64,000 bases of DNA from Pyrinomonadaceae bacterium (GTDB lineage Bacteria; Acidobacteriota; Blastocatellia; Pyrinomonadales; Pyrinomonadaceae), in contig JAIBCC010000002.1 in the NCBI GenBank assembly GCA_019694395.1, forward strand, positions 310,330-374,329, in the 5' to 3' direction. Every line of letters begins with the position of its first letter. Positions within the stretch are counted from its first letter, which is position 1. A program made the position numbers and the translations under genes. The notes beneath the pieces were generated by a model, which was not told the origin of the DNA, did not search any database, and was given only the letters and a program-made list of their open reading frames with translations. This document shows, piece by piece, positions 53,484 through 61,564 of this stretch.

Positions 53484-55772
53484 ATGTGTCCCCTTTTTAG
53501 ATCAAAATCACTTTTTGTGTCTTTTGCAACCTGTTTACTACTTTTATTAATCGGTGGTCATATTATCAAAGCACAAGATGCTACACCATCTCCAACACCT
53601 GAAAATGAAGAACTGAAAAAACTAAAAGAACAAAACGAAATTCTTGCTGAACAGAAAAAAGCGGCAGAAGCTCAAAAAGCTATTGTGGAGGCTCAAAAAG
53701 CCATTTTCGATGCTAATAAAGCTGTTTCAGATGCTAATAATCCTGATTTACCCAAACCCACAGCAACTCCTCTGGAAGGTAAAACCGAACTGGAAGGAGT
53801 AAAAATCGAAACCGAAATGATCTCCTACCGGGCTTTAAATAATCTTTCGGCTAAAATCGCCGAGTTGATAAATCAACAAATCACGGCTAACAATAAAACT
53901 AAAATTGCTATTTTGAACGAAAACTGGCTAACCGGTTTAAGAGATTATTGGGGAACAAAGAATAAATTTAAATTATTGGATAGCGGTTACCAGGCTATTC
54001 TAAATGTTAAATTTCCTACTGTCCCTATCAAAAACCCTTACGCAAATCAGGAGCAAATAGGTCAATTCATTCACGGACCTGTTAAAATAATTCCCCCGCT
54101 GCCAAAACCTGAGCAAATAGCTAAATTAGAAAACACCCGTCGTAAAAATTTTTTGACAAACAGAATTAAAAAACATAATTCTTCATCCGGTAATGAAATG
54201 ATTGATTCCATGTCCAACGGCAATACGGATTTTTCAAAAATTACTAACGAAGGAAGCTCATTTGCTACCAAAGTGGCGGCTGTCAGTAGCACTTTTGGAG
54301 CAGTCGGAAGTGTGGTGGGAGCAGCAATTGATTTAATGGCTCTTGCCCGCACGGATACAAAAATTACCGGCTTCACTTTTACACCCCAGGAATCAGCACT
54401 TGTTTCCAGTGTTTATGCAAAAATAAATTCACAGAATAAATATTATCCTGTCGAATTTTCTCCGAACCTTAATTTACAAAAGCCATCGGTTATTATATCG
54501 GAAATCCAAGCGGTTTCAGACCTTAAAGACCAATCGGATAATATTTTGTCAAATATTGAGGATACAGAAAAAGCTCTAAAAGAGCTGAATAGTGCCAAGG
54601 ATGTGTTGGAATCAAGAGGAGAGGAACTTCCGAAACTTATCGAAGAAGCAGAAAAAAAACTAACGTCACTCAAGGAACCAACTAATAAAGGAGATAATTT
54701 GAATATCAAAATCAGTGAGCAGCAAGATGTTGTTGATAAATTAAACCAAGAAAAAACGGGATTACCAAAAAAACTGGCTAAAAATGCGGACAATATAGAA
54801 AAATTGGCACTAAAACTTTCCCAACTATACAGAAAAATTGAACCTGTCGCTTCTGACGGCGAGGTAGTCAACGGGTTTCTTGAAATTGCCCAAACCCTTG
54901 AAGAAATTTCGACCAAATTTTTAATCAAAAGAGTATATGCTTTAGAAGAAATTGTTGGCTTGACCAAAGGAGACAAAGCCGTTTTTAAGGTTTTAATAGA
55001 AGAAGCAGAAAAAAAACTGGGCAAACCTCTTACGGAAGTTGATAAAGACGAACTGTTGAATCCTTATGAGATGGACCGGCTGAAAATTTTTGTCAAAATT
55101 GCACAACAGATGAGAAAAAATCAAACGTTGCCCACCCAATTAGAACCCTATCTTTTCCTTTCTGATCTTGAGCAGTTAAAACTTGCATATTTAGATGACG
55201 CTTCATTTTTATTTACTAAGAGCAAAGTAGAAAAAAGCAGAGGAAACAAAATAATCAAATTAAAATCTCTGAACAAACAGTTTGATAAATACTACGAAGA
55301 TTTAACAAAATCCGATACAGCCGGGGTTAATCCCTTAACTAAACATCTGCAAACGGAAAATATAATGGATGCTTTCGGTTGTAATAAACAGAATGGAGAT
55401 TGTAGCGATGCGAGTGCTTTAGTTCTGAAAGTTGTAGATGTCGGCGGCAATAACCGGGTGAAAAAAAATTTACTGACAATGGCTATTACGGGAGCAGATA
55501 TCACTCATAGTGGCGGGGCAATTGTGGAATATAAATACTATGATTTTAACGGCAAAGTATTAATGTCAGGAATTTGCACGGGCTATGAATCTTATCAAAA
55601 AGCCGAAAAAATTAAAAATGCCAATCCAAATGGGTTTGCAATTTGCCAAGATGTATCGGCAACAAATACAAATGTAACCACCCCAAATCAAGACCCGGAA
55701 GCAGAAACAAACGATAATAAAAAAAATACACCTGCTAAAACAAAACCAGAACTAAAAAAACCGGAAAATTGA
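53484..55772 (+). CDS. Large secreted coiled-coil protein of unknown function
   Basis: A 762-residue exported protein. Signal peptide to about residue 30 (TCLLLLLIGGHIIKAQD), then a coiled coil with near-repeats (QKAIVEAQKAIFDANKAVSD, about 55-90), a Pro/Thr linker, a mixed domain (about 110-290), a long second coiled coil (about 345-470, KLTSLKEPTNKGDN region) and a C-terminal segment (about 590-720) with DAFGCNKQNGDCSD. No family is recognised. Good Shine-Dalgarno (AGGAG) and GTGTCC-type start ATG TGT CCC. It precedes the metallo-beta-lactamase gene. Confidence 0.75.
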   Translation: MCPLFRSKSLFVSFATCLLLLLIGGHIIKAQDATPSPTPENEELKKLKEQNEILAEQKKAAEAQKAIVEAQKAIFDANKAVSDANNPDLPKPTATPLEGKTELEGVKIETEMISYRALNNLSAKIAELINQQITANNKTKIAILNENWLTGLRDYWGTKNKFKLLDSGYQAILNVKFPTVPIKNPYANQEQIGQFIHGPVKIIPPLPKPEQIAKLENTRRKNFLTNRIKKHNSSSGNEMIDSMSNGNTDFSKITNEGSSFATKVAAVSSTFGAVGSVVGAAIDLMALARTDTKITGFTFTPQESALVSSVYAKINSQNKYYPVEFSPNLNLQKPSVIISEIQAVSDLKDQSDNILSNIEDTEKALKELNSAKDVLESRGEELPKLIEEAEKKLTSLKEPTNKGDNLNIKISEQQDVVDKLNQEKTGLPKKLAKNADNIEKLALKLSQLYRKIEPVASDGEVVNGFLEIAQTLEEISTKFLIKRVYALEEIVGLTKGDKAVFKVLIEEAEKKLGKPLTEVDKDELLNPYEMDRLKIFVKIAQQMRKNQTLPTQLEPYLFLSDLEQLKLAYLDDASFLFTKSKVEKSRGNKIIKLKSLNKQFDKYYEDLTKSDTAGVNPLTKHLQTENIMDAFGCNKQNGDCSDASALVLKVVDVGGNNRVKKNLLTMAITGADITHSGGAIVEYKYYDFNGKVLMSGICTGYESYQKAEKIKNANPNGFAICQDVSATNTNVTTPNQDPEAETNDNKKNTPAKTKPELKKPEN

Positions 55773-55859
55773 AATTACCGAGACAAAGTTATTTATGCAA
55801 ATAGAGCAACTATTTTAATCTATTTTGACAATATGCCCTATTTTCATTTGTCCTCAAAA

Positions 55860-56012
55860 ATGATTATGTCAAATTTAACTGTTCCAAAAAACGAATGGCA
55901 GTAAATTTATAATGCTGCCCTAAAGGCTGAAAGAGAGGCGTGGACAGATTTTGCTACAGTTTGTTTTCACGCCCGCCGATTGCTTAAAACTGCCGTAATT
56001 TGGATTTATTAA
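55860..56012 (+). pseudogene. Possible short coding relic with in-frame stop
   Basis: From ATG at 55860 a reading frame of 51 codons is interrupted only by TAA at 55902-55904. The part after the stop (IYNAALKAEREAWTDF, ATVCFHARRLLKTA) looks like protein sequence and not chance. No family is recognised and the relic could be spurious. The rest of the 55773-56318 gap holds no gene. Confidence 0.3.
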
Positions 56013-56318
56013 AACGATAATAATTTATCTACGTTTTATAATAGTTCACTCAACGAAAAACTCCAGAATCAGGATTTAATAATTTTATTGAGGTAGAATC
56101 CGGCAAAGCAAGTTTTGTTCGTAGAATCGGTAATCAAACCGTTTACAACAATCGACAAATTTCAGAACATGGGGCAGTTTTGTCAGTCTGGGAATTTTTA
56201 TTTTCTTTACTGTTTAGCACGAACCTATAAGCAGGGCAATTTCAAACAATTTGAGGGCTTAAACTTTGACGGAAATCAATTCCTCTGCGACAAAAATTAT
56301 TTTCAGGAGAACAAAAAT

Positions 56319-57710
56319 ATGACAAAAGCCGTTTATGCAGGTTATCCAACCGCATTTGTATTTGCCGAACCAAAATCGAATTCAAAGAAAATCGGTCATC
56401 TTTTGTGGGGAACCTGGATCGAGCATCAGGAAGAAGAACAGGGTGATTGGGCAAAAGTCCGAATTCGCGGATGGGATGTCAACCGGCAAAAGAAAATTGG
56501 CTGGATGCGAAAAAGCGATTTGCAGGAAAATCGGGTGCTTGAGGTTTATTTTGTTGATGTCGCACAAGGCGACGGCTGCTTGATAATTACACCCGATGAC
56601 AAATTTCATCTGATCGATGCCGGGGAAGGCAAAAATATGGCGGCTTTTATCCGTTGGAAATTTAATTTGAAACAATTTAACGGAAATATTACTTTTGAAA
56701 ATACGATTATTTCTCACTCTGATTCAGATCATTACAAAGGATTTCTCGAATTGGTCAAAGAGCCGAAAATCAAGTTCAAAAATGTCTGGCATAACGGTTT
56801 AATCGAACGTGTCGGAAAAGATTTACTTGGCGCAAGAAACGGTAATTTTTGCACCGATGTAATTACTGATGATGCCGCACTTGATCAAATTCTCAATGAT
56901 CCGGCAAAAGTTGGCGCAAAAAATTATCCGAAATTATTGCAAAAATTCCGCGCAAACGGAGCCACTATCAAAATGCTTTGCAGCGAGGACAAATTTTTAC
57001 CGGGTTACGATCAAAATAATCAAACCCTAAAAATTCATGCATTAGCTCCTGTTCCGAACAAAGATGCGGCAAATAAAAGAGTTATGCAATGGTTCGGCGA
57101 TGACGGCAAAACGAAAAACGGACATTCGGTCGTTTTAAAATTGGAATACGATCAAGTAAAAATCCTGCTTGGCGGCGATCTGAACATTCCGGCGGAAAAT
57201 CATATTTTGCAGTCTTATACCGGAATAAATCCCGAAACCGCCAATCCTGCCCAATTACAAAATCTGATCACGGAAGCCCGGAAGATCTTTCAGGTTGATG
57301 TTGCCAAGGCTTGTCATCACGGAAGCGCGGATTTTACCAATGTTTTTCTGCAATCTTTGAACTCGGCGGCAACTATTATTTCCAGCGGTGACGAAGAACC
57401 TCACGCTCATCCGCGACCTGACGCGGTGGGTGCTTTAGGAAAATTCGGACGGGGTGACAGACCATTAATTTTCAGCACGGAAATCGCCCGCTCAACCAGA
57501 GATTTAATCATTTCCGCCAACCCGACTAAGGAACAATTAGGGAGAACTGTTGCCGTTTATGGAATGATAAATTTACGAACGGATGGGAAAAAAGTAGTTC
57601 TCGCGCAAAAACTCGAACAGGCTGCCCCACGCGGCGAATGGGATTTTTATGAACTTAAACCTGATGAAAACGGAGTTTTAACCTATAAATCAAAACACGA
57701 AGCCGATTAA
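56319..57710 (+). CDS. ComEC-like metallo-beta-lactamase hydrolase with N-terminal SH3-like domain
   Basis: A 463-residue protein. The first ~75 residues look like an SH3-type domain (FAEPKSNSKKIGHLLWGTW, WAKVRIRGWDVNRQKK), then comes a metallo-beta-lactamase domain of the ComEC/Rec2 C-terminal kind: VYFVDVAQGDGCLIITPDD, HLIDAGEG, TIISHSDSDHYKGF (HxDxDH), LLGGDLN, and CHHGSADF. No signal peptide or membrane helix, so probably cytosolic. The ATG at 56319 has AGGAGA 8 nt upstream; the 204 bp of open frame before it look like non-coding sequence. Such lone enzymes often degrade nucleotides or DNA; the substrate is unknown. Confidence 0.82.
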   Translation: MTKAVYAGYPTAFVFAEPKSNSKKIGHLLWGTWIEHQEEEQGDWAKVRIRGWDVNRQKKIGWMRKSDLQENRVLEVYFVDVAQGDGCLIITPDDKFHLIDAGEGKNMAAFIRWKFNLKQFNGNITFENTIISHSDSDHYKGFLELVKEPKIKFKNVWHNGLIERVGKDLLGARNGNFCTDVITDDAALDQILNDPAKVGAKNYPKLLQKFRANGATIKMLCSEDKFLPGYDQNNQTLKIHALAPVPNKDAANKRVMQWFGDDGKTKNGHSVVLKLEYDQVKILLGGDLNIPAENHILQSYTGINPETANPAQLQNLITEARKIFQVDVAKACHHGSADFTNVFLQSLNSAATIISSGDEEPHAHPRPDAVGALGKFGRGDRPLIFSTEIARSTRDLIISANPTKEQLGRTVAVYGMINLRTDGKKVVLAQKLEQAAPRGEWDFYELKPDENGVLTYKSKHEAD

Positions 57711-57754
57711 ATTTGAGAATTGTGATTTTTGTTTAAGAAAAAATTCAAAAAGTT

Positions 57755-57796
57755 GGAGCAAATATGTTAATTTATTGAGGCAATTTGCTCCTTTTT
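57755..57796 (+). terminator. Terminator of the metallo-beta-lactamase gene
   Basis: GGAGCAAAT (57755-57763) pairs with ATTTGCTCC (57783-57791), followed by five T, 45 nt after the stop codon. The next gene starts 14 nt later, so its promoter must overlap this region or it depends on read-through. Confidence 0.82.
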
Positions 57797-57809
57797 AACT
57801 TTTAACTTT

Positions 57810-58625
57810 ATGTCAAAATTCTCATTAAATTTACTTTTCACAGTTTTATTTATTTTTTCTCTGGATTTTTCGATTTTCGGACAACGGGTCGCCATCAATC
57901 CTTTTCAAGTAAAACTTTCGCCCGTCTTAGAACAAATCAAAGCGGCAAAAGCCAATAATCCAAATCAAACAATCGAAGAATTGGTCAAAAATGCTAATGA
58001 CCTCTTGCAAACTCAAGGGTTTAATTTTGTTTTTGGTTTTGATGCAGCTACCTGCCAAAAGATCGAGCAAGCTAAGGCAAATCAGCAAGATAAATCTGTG
58101 CCGTTAAATTTGCGCGGAACTTTTATGTCGGTGACCGGAGAAAAAGCGAGTTTGATTCTGCCCGAAGCTAAGTTTGAAAAAGCCGAATGTTTGCCTTGTT
58201 TTATGCAAATTCCCGTTTTTGAAATTACGGCAAATGATTTTGTAACTTCGGTGATGAATCAAAATATCAAACTCAACTTTCCACCGAATTTCACCGTTCA
58301 CGAAGTTCAATCCGTTGATAATAAAGATTTAACCACTGTCATCAAACGTTGGAAAATTCCCTTTCGCACAACTCCGCTTTCAATTTCCTACGATGGAAAT
58401 GTTATTTATTTGGGCTTAAATGAGCCCGAATTGAATGATTTGGTTTTAATGGTTTTCAGCGAAGGAGTATTACAATTCGGCGCAAAAAAAGATTTGAACG
58501 CAGATTTGAAATTGAAAAATCTGAAAGAATTTCCCGCCGAAGAAAATAATCCAAATGTTCGATTTATCAATTTTTCGGATGGAAAAGTAAGTTTTACCAT
58601 TAAATTTTCAAGCCCTTGCTCTTAA
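57810..58625 (+). CDS. Secreted protein of unknown function
   Basis: A 271-residue exported protein with a signal peptide (residues 1 to about 25, FIFSLDFSIFGQ). The rest is mixed alpha/beta with a CxxC (ECLPCFMQIP) at about residue 130 and an earlier single Cys in DAATCQKIEQAK. A short EIT...DFVTSVMNQNI segment follows. No family is recognised. The start lacks a clear Shine-Dalgarno, and the gene lies just behind a terminator. Confidence 0.7.
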   Translation: MSKFSLNLLFTVLFIFSLDFSIFGQRVAINPFQVKLSPVLEQIKAAKANNPNQTIEELVKNANDLLQTQGFNFVFGFDAATCQKIEQAKANQQDKSVPLNLRGTFMSVTGEKASLILPEAKFEKAECLPCFMQIPVFEITANDFVTSVMNQNIKLNFPPNFTVHEVQSVDNKDLTTVIKRWKIPFRTTPLSISYDGNVIYLGLNEPELNDLVLMVFSEGVLQFGAKKDLNADLKLKNLKEFPAEENNPNVRFINFSDGKVSFTIKFSSPCS

Positions 58626-58649
58626 ACTTATAGTATGAGACAAAACTTG

Positions 58650-58728
58650 CTGAAAATGCAGAAGCCTGCACATAGTAAGGGTGCAATCGTGAACACACTT
58701 ACTACATGAGTGTTTCTGCATTTTTTCA
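58650..58728. other. Nested stem-loop between convergent genes
   Basis: TGAAAATGCAGA (58651-58662) pairs with TCTGCATTTTTTCA (58715-58728, two bulged T), and inside it CATAGTAAG pairs with CTTACTACATG around a 20-nt loop (about 58671-58707). It separates two convergent genes and could be a bidirectional terminator. It is longer and more complex than usual, so a small RNA is possible. Confidence 0.55.
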
Positions 58729-58750
58729 GACTTTTGGTGCAAAAAAAGAA

Positions 58751-59185
58751 TTACACCCTTAGGTAATCGCCCCGCCAATTTTTTATAGCCAATTTAATTT
58801 CTTTTGTTTCTTTCAATTCTCCATTCAAAACTTTTTGCACCAAATCCGGCAATTCTTCATCGGATGCAAAACGTAAAGCAATTAACTGACTTGTTCTTAA
58901 TTGCTCAACTTTTTGGGCTAAATCTTTAGACAAAACATCCTTGAACCGAAGACTTTCCTCTAATCTAATAACCCGGTCTTGTGCTTTTAAAGCCTGTAAA
59001 CGGGCTGCCACATTCATTGCCGCAAAAACCAAAGCCATTAAAACCCATTCGGCTCTGTCCCAAGTTCGCTCCTGATAAAACATCACAATTTGCCAAATCA
59101 AATTGAAAAGCAAAAGCGGAAAAATAACAAAATGAACTAACGGATACCAACGGACGTGGTTTTGATAAGTTTGTGTTTCTGCCAT
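58751..59185 (-). CDS. DUF6526-like membrane protein
   Basis: A 144-residue protein. HVRWYPLVHFVIFPLLLFNL and AEWVLMALVFAAMNVAARLQ give two membrane helices, followed by a soluble helical part (QDRVIRLEESLRFKDVLSKD, DLVQKVLNGELKETKEIKLA). The layout matches the DUF6526 family, function unknown. It begins 5 nt after the ABC exporter stop, so it probably belongs to the same transcript. Confidence 0.8.
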   Translation of the reverse strand: MAETQTYQNHVRWYPLVHFVIFPLLLFNLIWQIVMFYQERTWDRAEWVLMALVFAAMNVAARLQALKAQDRVIRLEESLRFKDVLSKDLAQKVEQLRTSQLIALRFASDEELPDLVQKVLNGELKETKEIKLAIKNWRGDYLRV

Positions 59186-59190
59186 AATTT

Positions 59191-61035
59191 TTATAGTTTT
59201 GTTGCTGAAAATTTCTCCTGTGTATTTATTTCTTCGCCGGGATTGACGAAAAGATTTTGCTCAAATTTGTATTGTTTGTCGTAAAGCTGTTTGTAGCGTC
59301 CGTTCATCGCAATCAATTCATCGTGAGTTCCACGCTCTAAAATTTCGCCGGATTCAACTACCAAAATTTGATCTGCTGAACGAATGGTTGAAAGCCTGTG
59401 GGCAATAACAAAAGTCGTGCGACCTTCGCGTAAACGATACAAACCTTCTTGAATTAAGGCTTCGGATTCACTGTCCAAACTTGATGTTGCCTCGTCCAAA
59501 ATCAAAATTCGAGGATTTGCCAAAAGAGCGCGGGCAATGGCGATTCGTTGTTTTTGTCCGCCGGAAAGCTTTACACCGCGTTCTCCGACCACTGTATCGT
59601 ATTTATCGGGAAACTTTTCGATAAATTCGTCAGCGTTGGCAATGCGGCAAACCTCTTTGATTTCTTCAAAATCAGCGTGCGGATTTGCAAATCTGATATT
59701 GCTCAGAATTGTGCCATCGAATAAAAAATTATCCTGGAGAACTACCCCGAGATGTTGACGATAATCACGTAATTTGACCGACTGTAAATCTTTACCGTCA
59801 ATCTTTACCATTCCCGAAATTGGCTGAATAAAGTTCAGAATCAAACTCAAAATCGTAGATTTTCCTGAGCCGCTGGAGCCAACCAAAGCTGTTGTAGTTC
59901 CGGCTTGGGCATGAAACGTAACACCTTTGAGAACCGGAACATCTTTTTCATATTCAAAGCGAACATTTTCAAAATCAATCGTGCCTTCAACTTTGGGTAA
60001 AGGCTGCTTTTGTGCATCCTCATCAATCTCGGTTTTCATCCCGAAAATTTCCGAAATTCTATCCAATCCTGCAAATGCTTCGGTAATTTGCGTTCCGATA
60101 TTTGCCAGATCAACAATCGGCATTACCATAAAAATCGTAAAGGCAATATACATTGTAAAATCGCCTGAAGACATTCCCTGAGTTGAATCTTTAATATTGG
60201 CGACTACTGCGCTTCCGCCAAAATAAATCATGACCACTGAAATTGCGCCGATAATTACCGAAGCAAAAGCACCGGTTGCAGAAACACCCGTTAAAGATTG
60301 GGCAATATTGCGAAAAAGTTTGTGAACATTCCTGGCAAAACTCAGATCTTCACGCTTTTCCGCCGTATAAGCTTTAACAATCCGAATTCCACCCAATCCT
60401 TCGTTCAAACGACCTATCACTTCTGCCTCAATTGCTCCGCGCTCCCGAAATAATGGACGAAGACGATTAAAGGCGTAACTCAAAACAAAACCGAAAACGG
60501 CAAGAACAGCTAAAATAATGAGAGTGATTTTCCAGTTCAAATAGAACAAAATTCCCATCGAAATCAAGGCAGATAACAATCCGCCGACAATCTGTCCCAG
60601 CCCCGTTCCGACTAAATTACGAATTCCCTCTGCATCACGCATAATGCGCGAAATCAATTGTCCCGTTTGTGTGGAATCAAAATAGGATGTCGGTAATCTT
60701 TCAATGTGCCCCTGAATTCTTTTCCGCATTTCAGTAATCGCCCTTTGTGCCGCAACTCCCAAAACTTGTGAAAGTGTAAATGAAGTAAGGGCTTGGATTA
60801 CGGTTGCAACTCCAACTGCCAGGGCAATCATTCCCAGCAATTCATATTGTTTTTGCCCGAAAACATTGTCCACTAAAAACTTGGTCGAATAAGGCAAAAC
60901 CATTCCTGCTCCGCGGCTGATCAACATCAAAACTAAACCGAGAATCAAACGCCAGCGATAACTCCAAATCAATAATCTGGCTTCTGCCCACGCCCGCGAA
61001 TAATCAATTTTCTTTTTCTTTTTTTCGTCAGCCAT
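59191..61035 (-). CDS. ABC exporter half-transporter (MsbA-like)
   Basis: A 614-residue inner-membrane exporter with fused permease and ATPase. The permease part (about 25-330) has six membrane segments; the ATPase has Walker A LVGSSGSGKSTILSL, Q-loop VVLQDNFLFDGTI, signature VKLSGGQKQRIAIARALL, Walker B ILILDEATSSLDSE and H-loop VIAHRLSTI. It functions as a homodimer. The family includes MsbA-type lipid and multidrug exporters; the substrate is unknown. The Rrf2-type regulator directly upstream (3 nt gap) suggests control with it. Confidence 0.93.
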   Translation of the reverse strand: MADEKKKKKIDYSRAWAEARLLIWSYRWRLILGLVLMLISRGAGMVLPYSTKFLVDNVFGQKQYELLGMIALAVGVATVIQALTSFTLSQVLGVAAQRAITEMRKRIQGHIERLPTSYFDSTQTGQLISRIMRDAEGIRNLVGTGLGQIVGGLLSALISMGILFYLNWKITLIILAVLAVFGFVLSYAFNRLRPLFRERGAIEAEVIGRLNEGLGGIRIVKAYTAEKREDLSFARNVHKLFRNIAQSLTGVSATGAFASVIIGAISVVMIYFGGSAVVANIKDSTQGMSSGDFTMYIAFTIFMVMPIVDLANIGTQITEAFAGLDRISEIFGMKTEIDEDAQKQPLPKVEGTIDFENVRFEYEKDVPVLKGVTFHAQAGTTTALVGSSGSGKSTILSLILNFIQPISGMVKIDGKDLQSVKLRDYRQHLGVVLQDNFLFDGTILSNIRFANPHADFEEIKEVCRIANADEFIEKFPDKYDTVVGERGVKLSGGQKQRIAIARALLANPRILILDEATSSLDSESEALIQEGLYRLREGRTTFVIAHRLSTIRSADQILVVESGEILERGTHDELIAMNGRYKQLYDKQYKFEQNLFVNPGEEINTQEKFSATKL

Positions 61036-61038
61036 TTT

Positions 61039-61506
61039 TTACCTCACACAATTTTCCTGCAATTTTTCTTTTACTCTTTCTATAACGTTTGAGAGCTTTA
61101 TTTGCTTTAATTTTTCTTTTAAACCGTCTTCTGCTTCCCGTAAAACATCCGCCAAAACGGGGCGAACGATTTTTCCAACTTCGCAATGAAAATTTTCGTC
61201 AAATTGCGGAACTTCAAAAACCGCACCTTCATCCAACGCCTCGTAAATTTCCGCTAAATTTATTTCCTCGGGCTTTTTGGTCAAACGCGCTCCGCCCCCA
61301 GTTCCCATTTTGACAGTTACTAAACCAAAACGGGTTAATAATCCGATAATTCTGCGAATAACTACGGGATTTGTGTTACAGCTTTGGGCAATTGCCTCGG
61401 AGGTCATTGGAATTTGTTCCGCGAACGAAAGCATTCCGGCGACGTGTATTGCTGTTGCTAATCTTGAATTTGCGGGCAAACACGATAATTGACACCTTTC
61501 AAACAC
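61039..61506 (-). CDS. Rrf2-family transcription regulator
   Basis: A 155-residue winged-helix regulator. ATAIHVAGMLSFAEQIPMTS, CNTNPVVIRRIIGLLTRFGL and TVKMGTGGGARLTKKPEEIN are the Rrf2 pattern. Cys residues 136-152 (ending QENCVR) are too few for the three-Cys iron-sulfur site of IscR. The GTG at 61506 is the nominal start; a TTG at 61479 inside a repeated motif is an alternative. It precedes the ABC exporter by 3 nt and a 13-bp direct repeat lies around its start. Confidence 0.82.
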   Translation of the reverse strand: MFERCQLSCLPANSRLATAIHVAGMLSFAEQIPMTSEAIAQSCNTNPVVIRRIIGLLTRFGLVTVKMGTGGGARLTKKPEEINLAEIYEALDEGAVFEVPQFDENFHCEVGKIVRPVLADVLREAEDGLKEKLKQIKLSNVIERVKEKLQENCVR

Positions 61507-61512
61507 GATAAT
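61477..61512 (-). promoter_or_regulatory. 13-bp direct repeat at the start of the Rrf2 gene
   Basis: CAAACACGATAAT occurs at 61477-61489 and 61500-61512 with a 23-bp period. It overlaps the translation start region of the Rrf2 gene, so binding of a regulator (Rrf2 itself is a candidate) would block the exporter operon. No such repeat was seen elsewhere in the window. Confidence 0.4.
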
Positions 61513-61564
61513 GCGCGGAATTTAAATTTGACTCACTCAAAAAATAATAGCCCTAAATTTGAAT

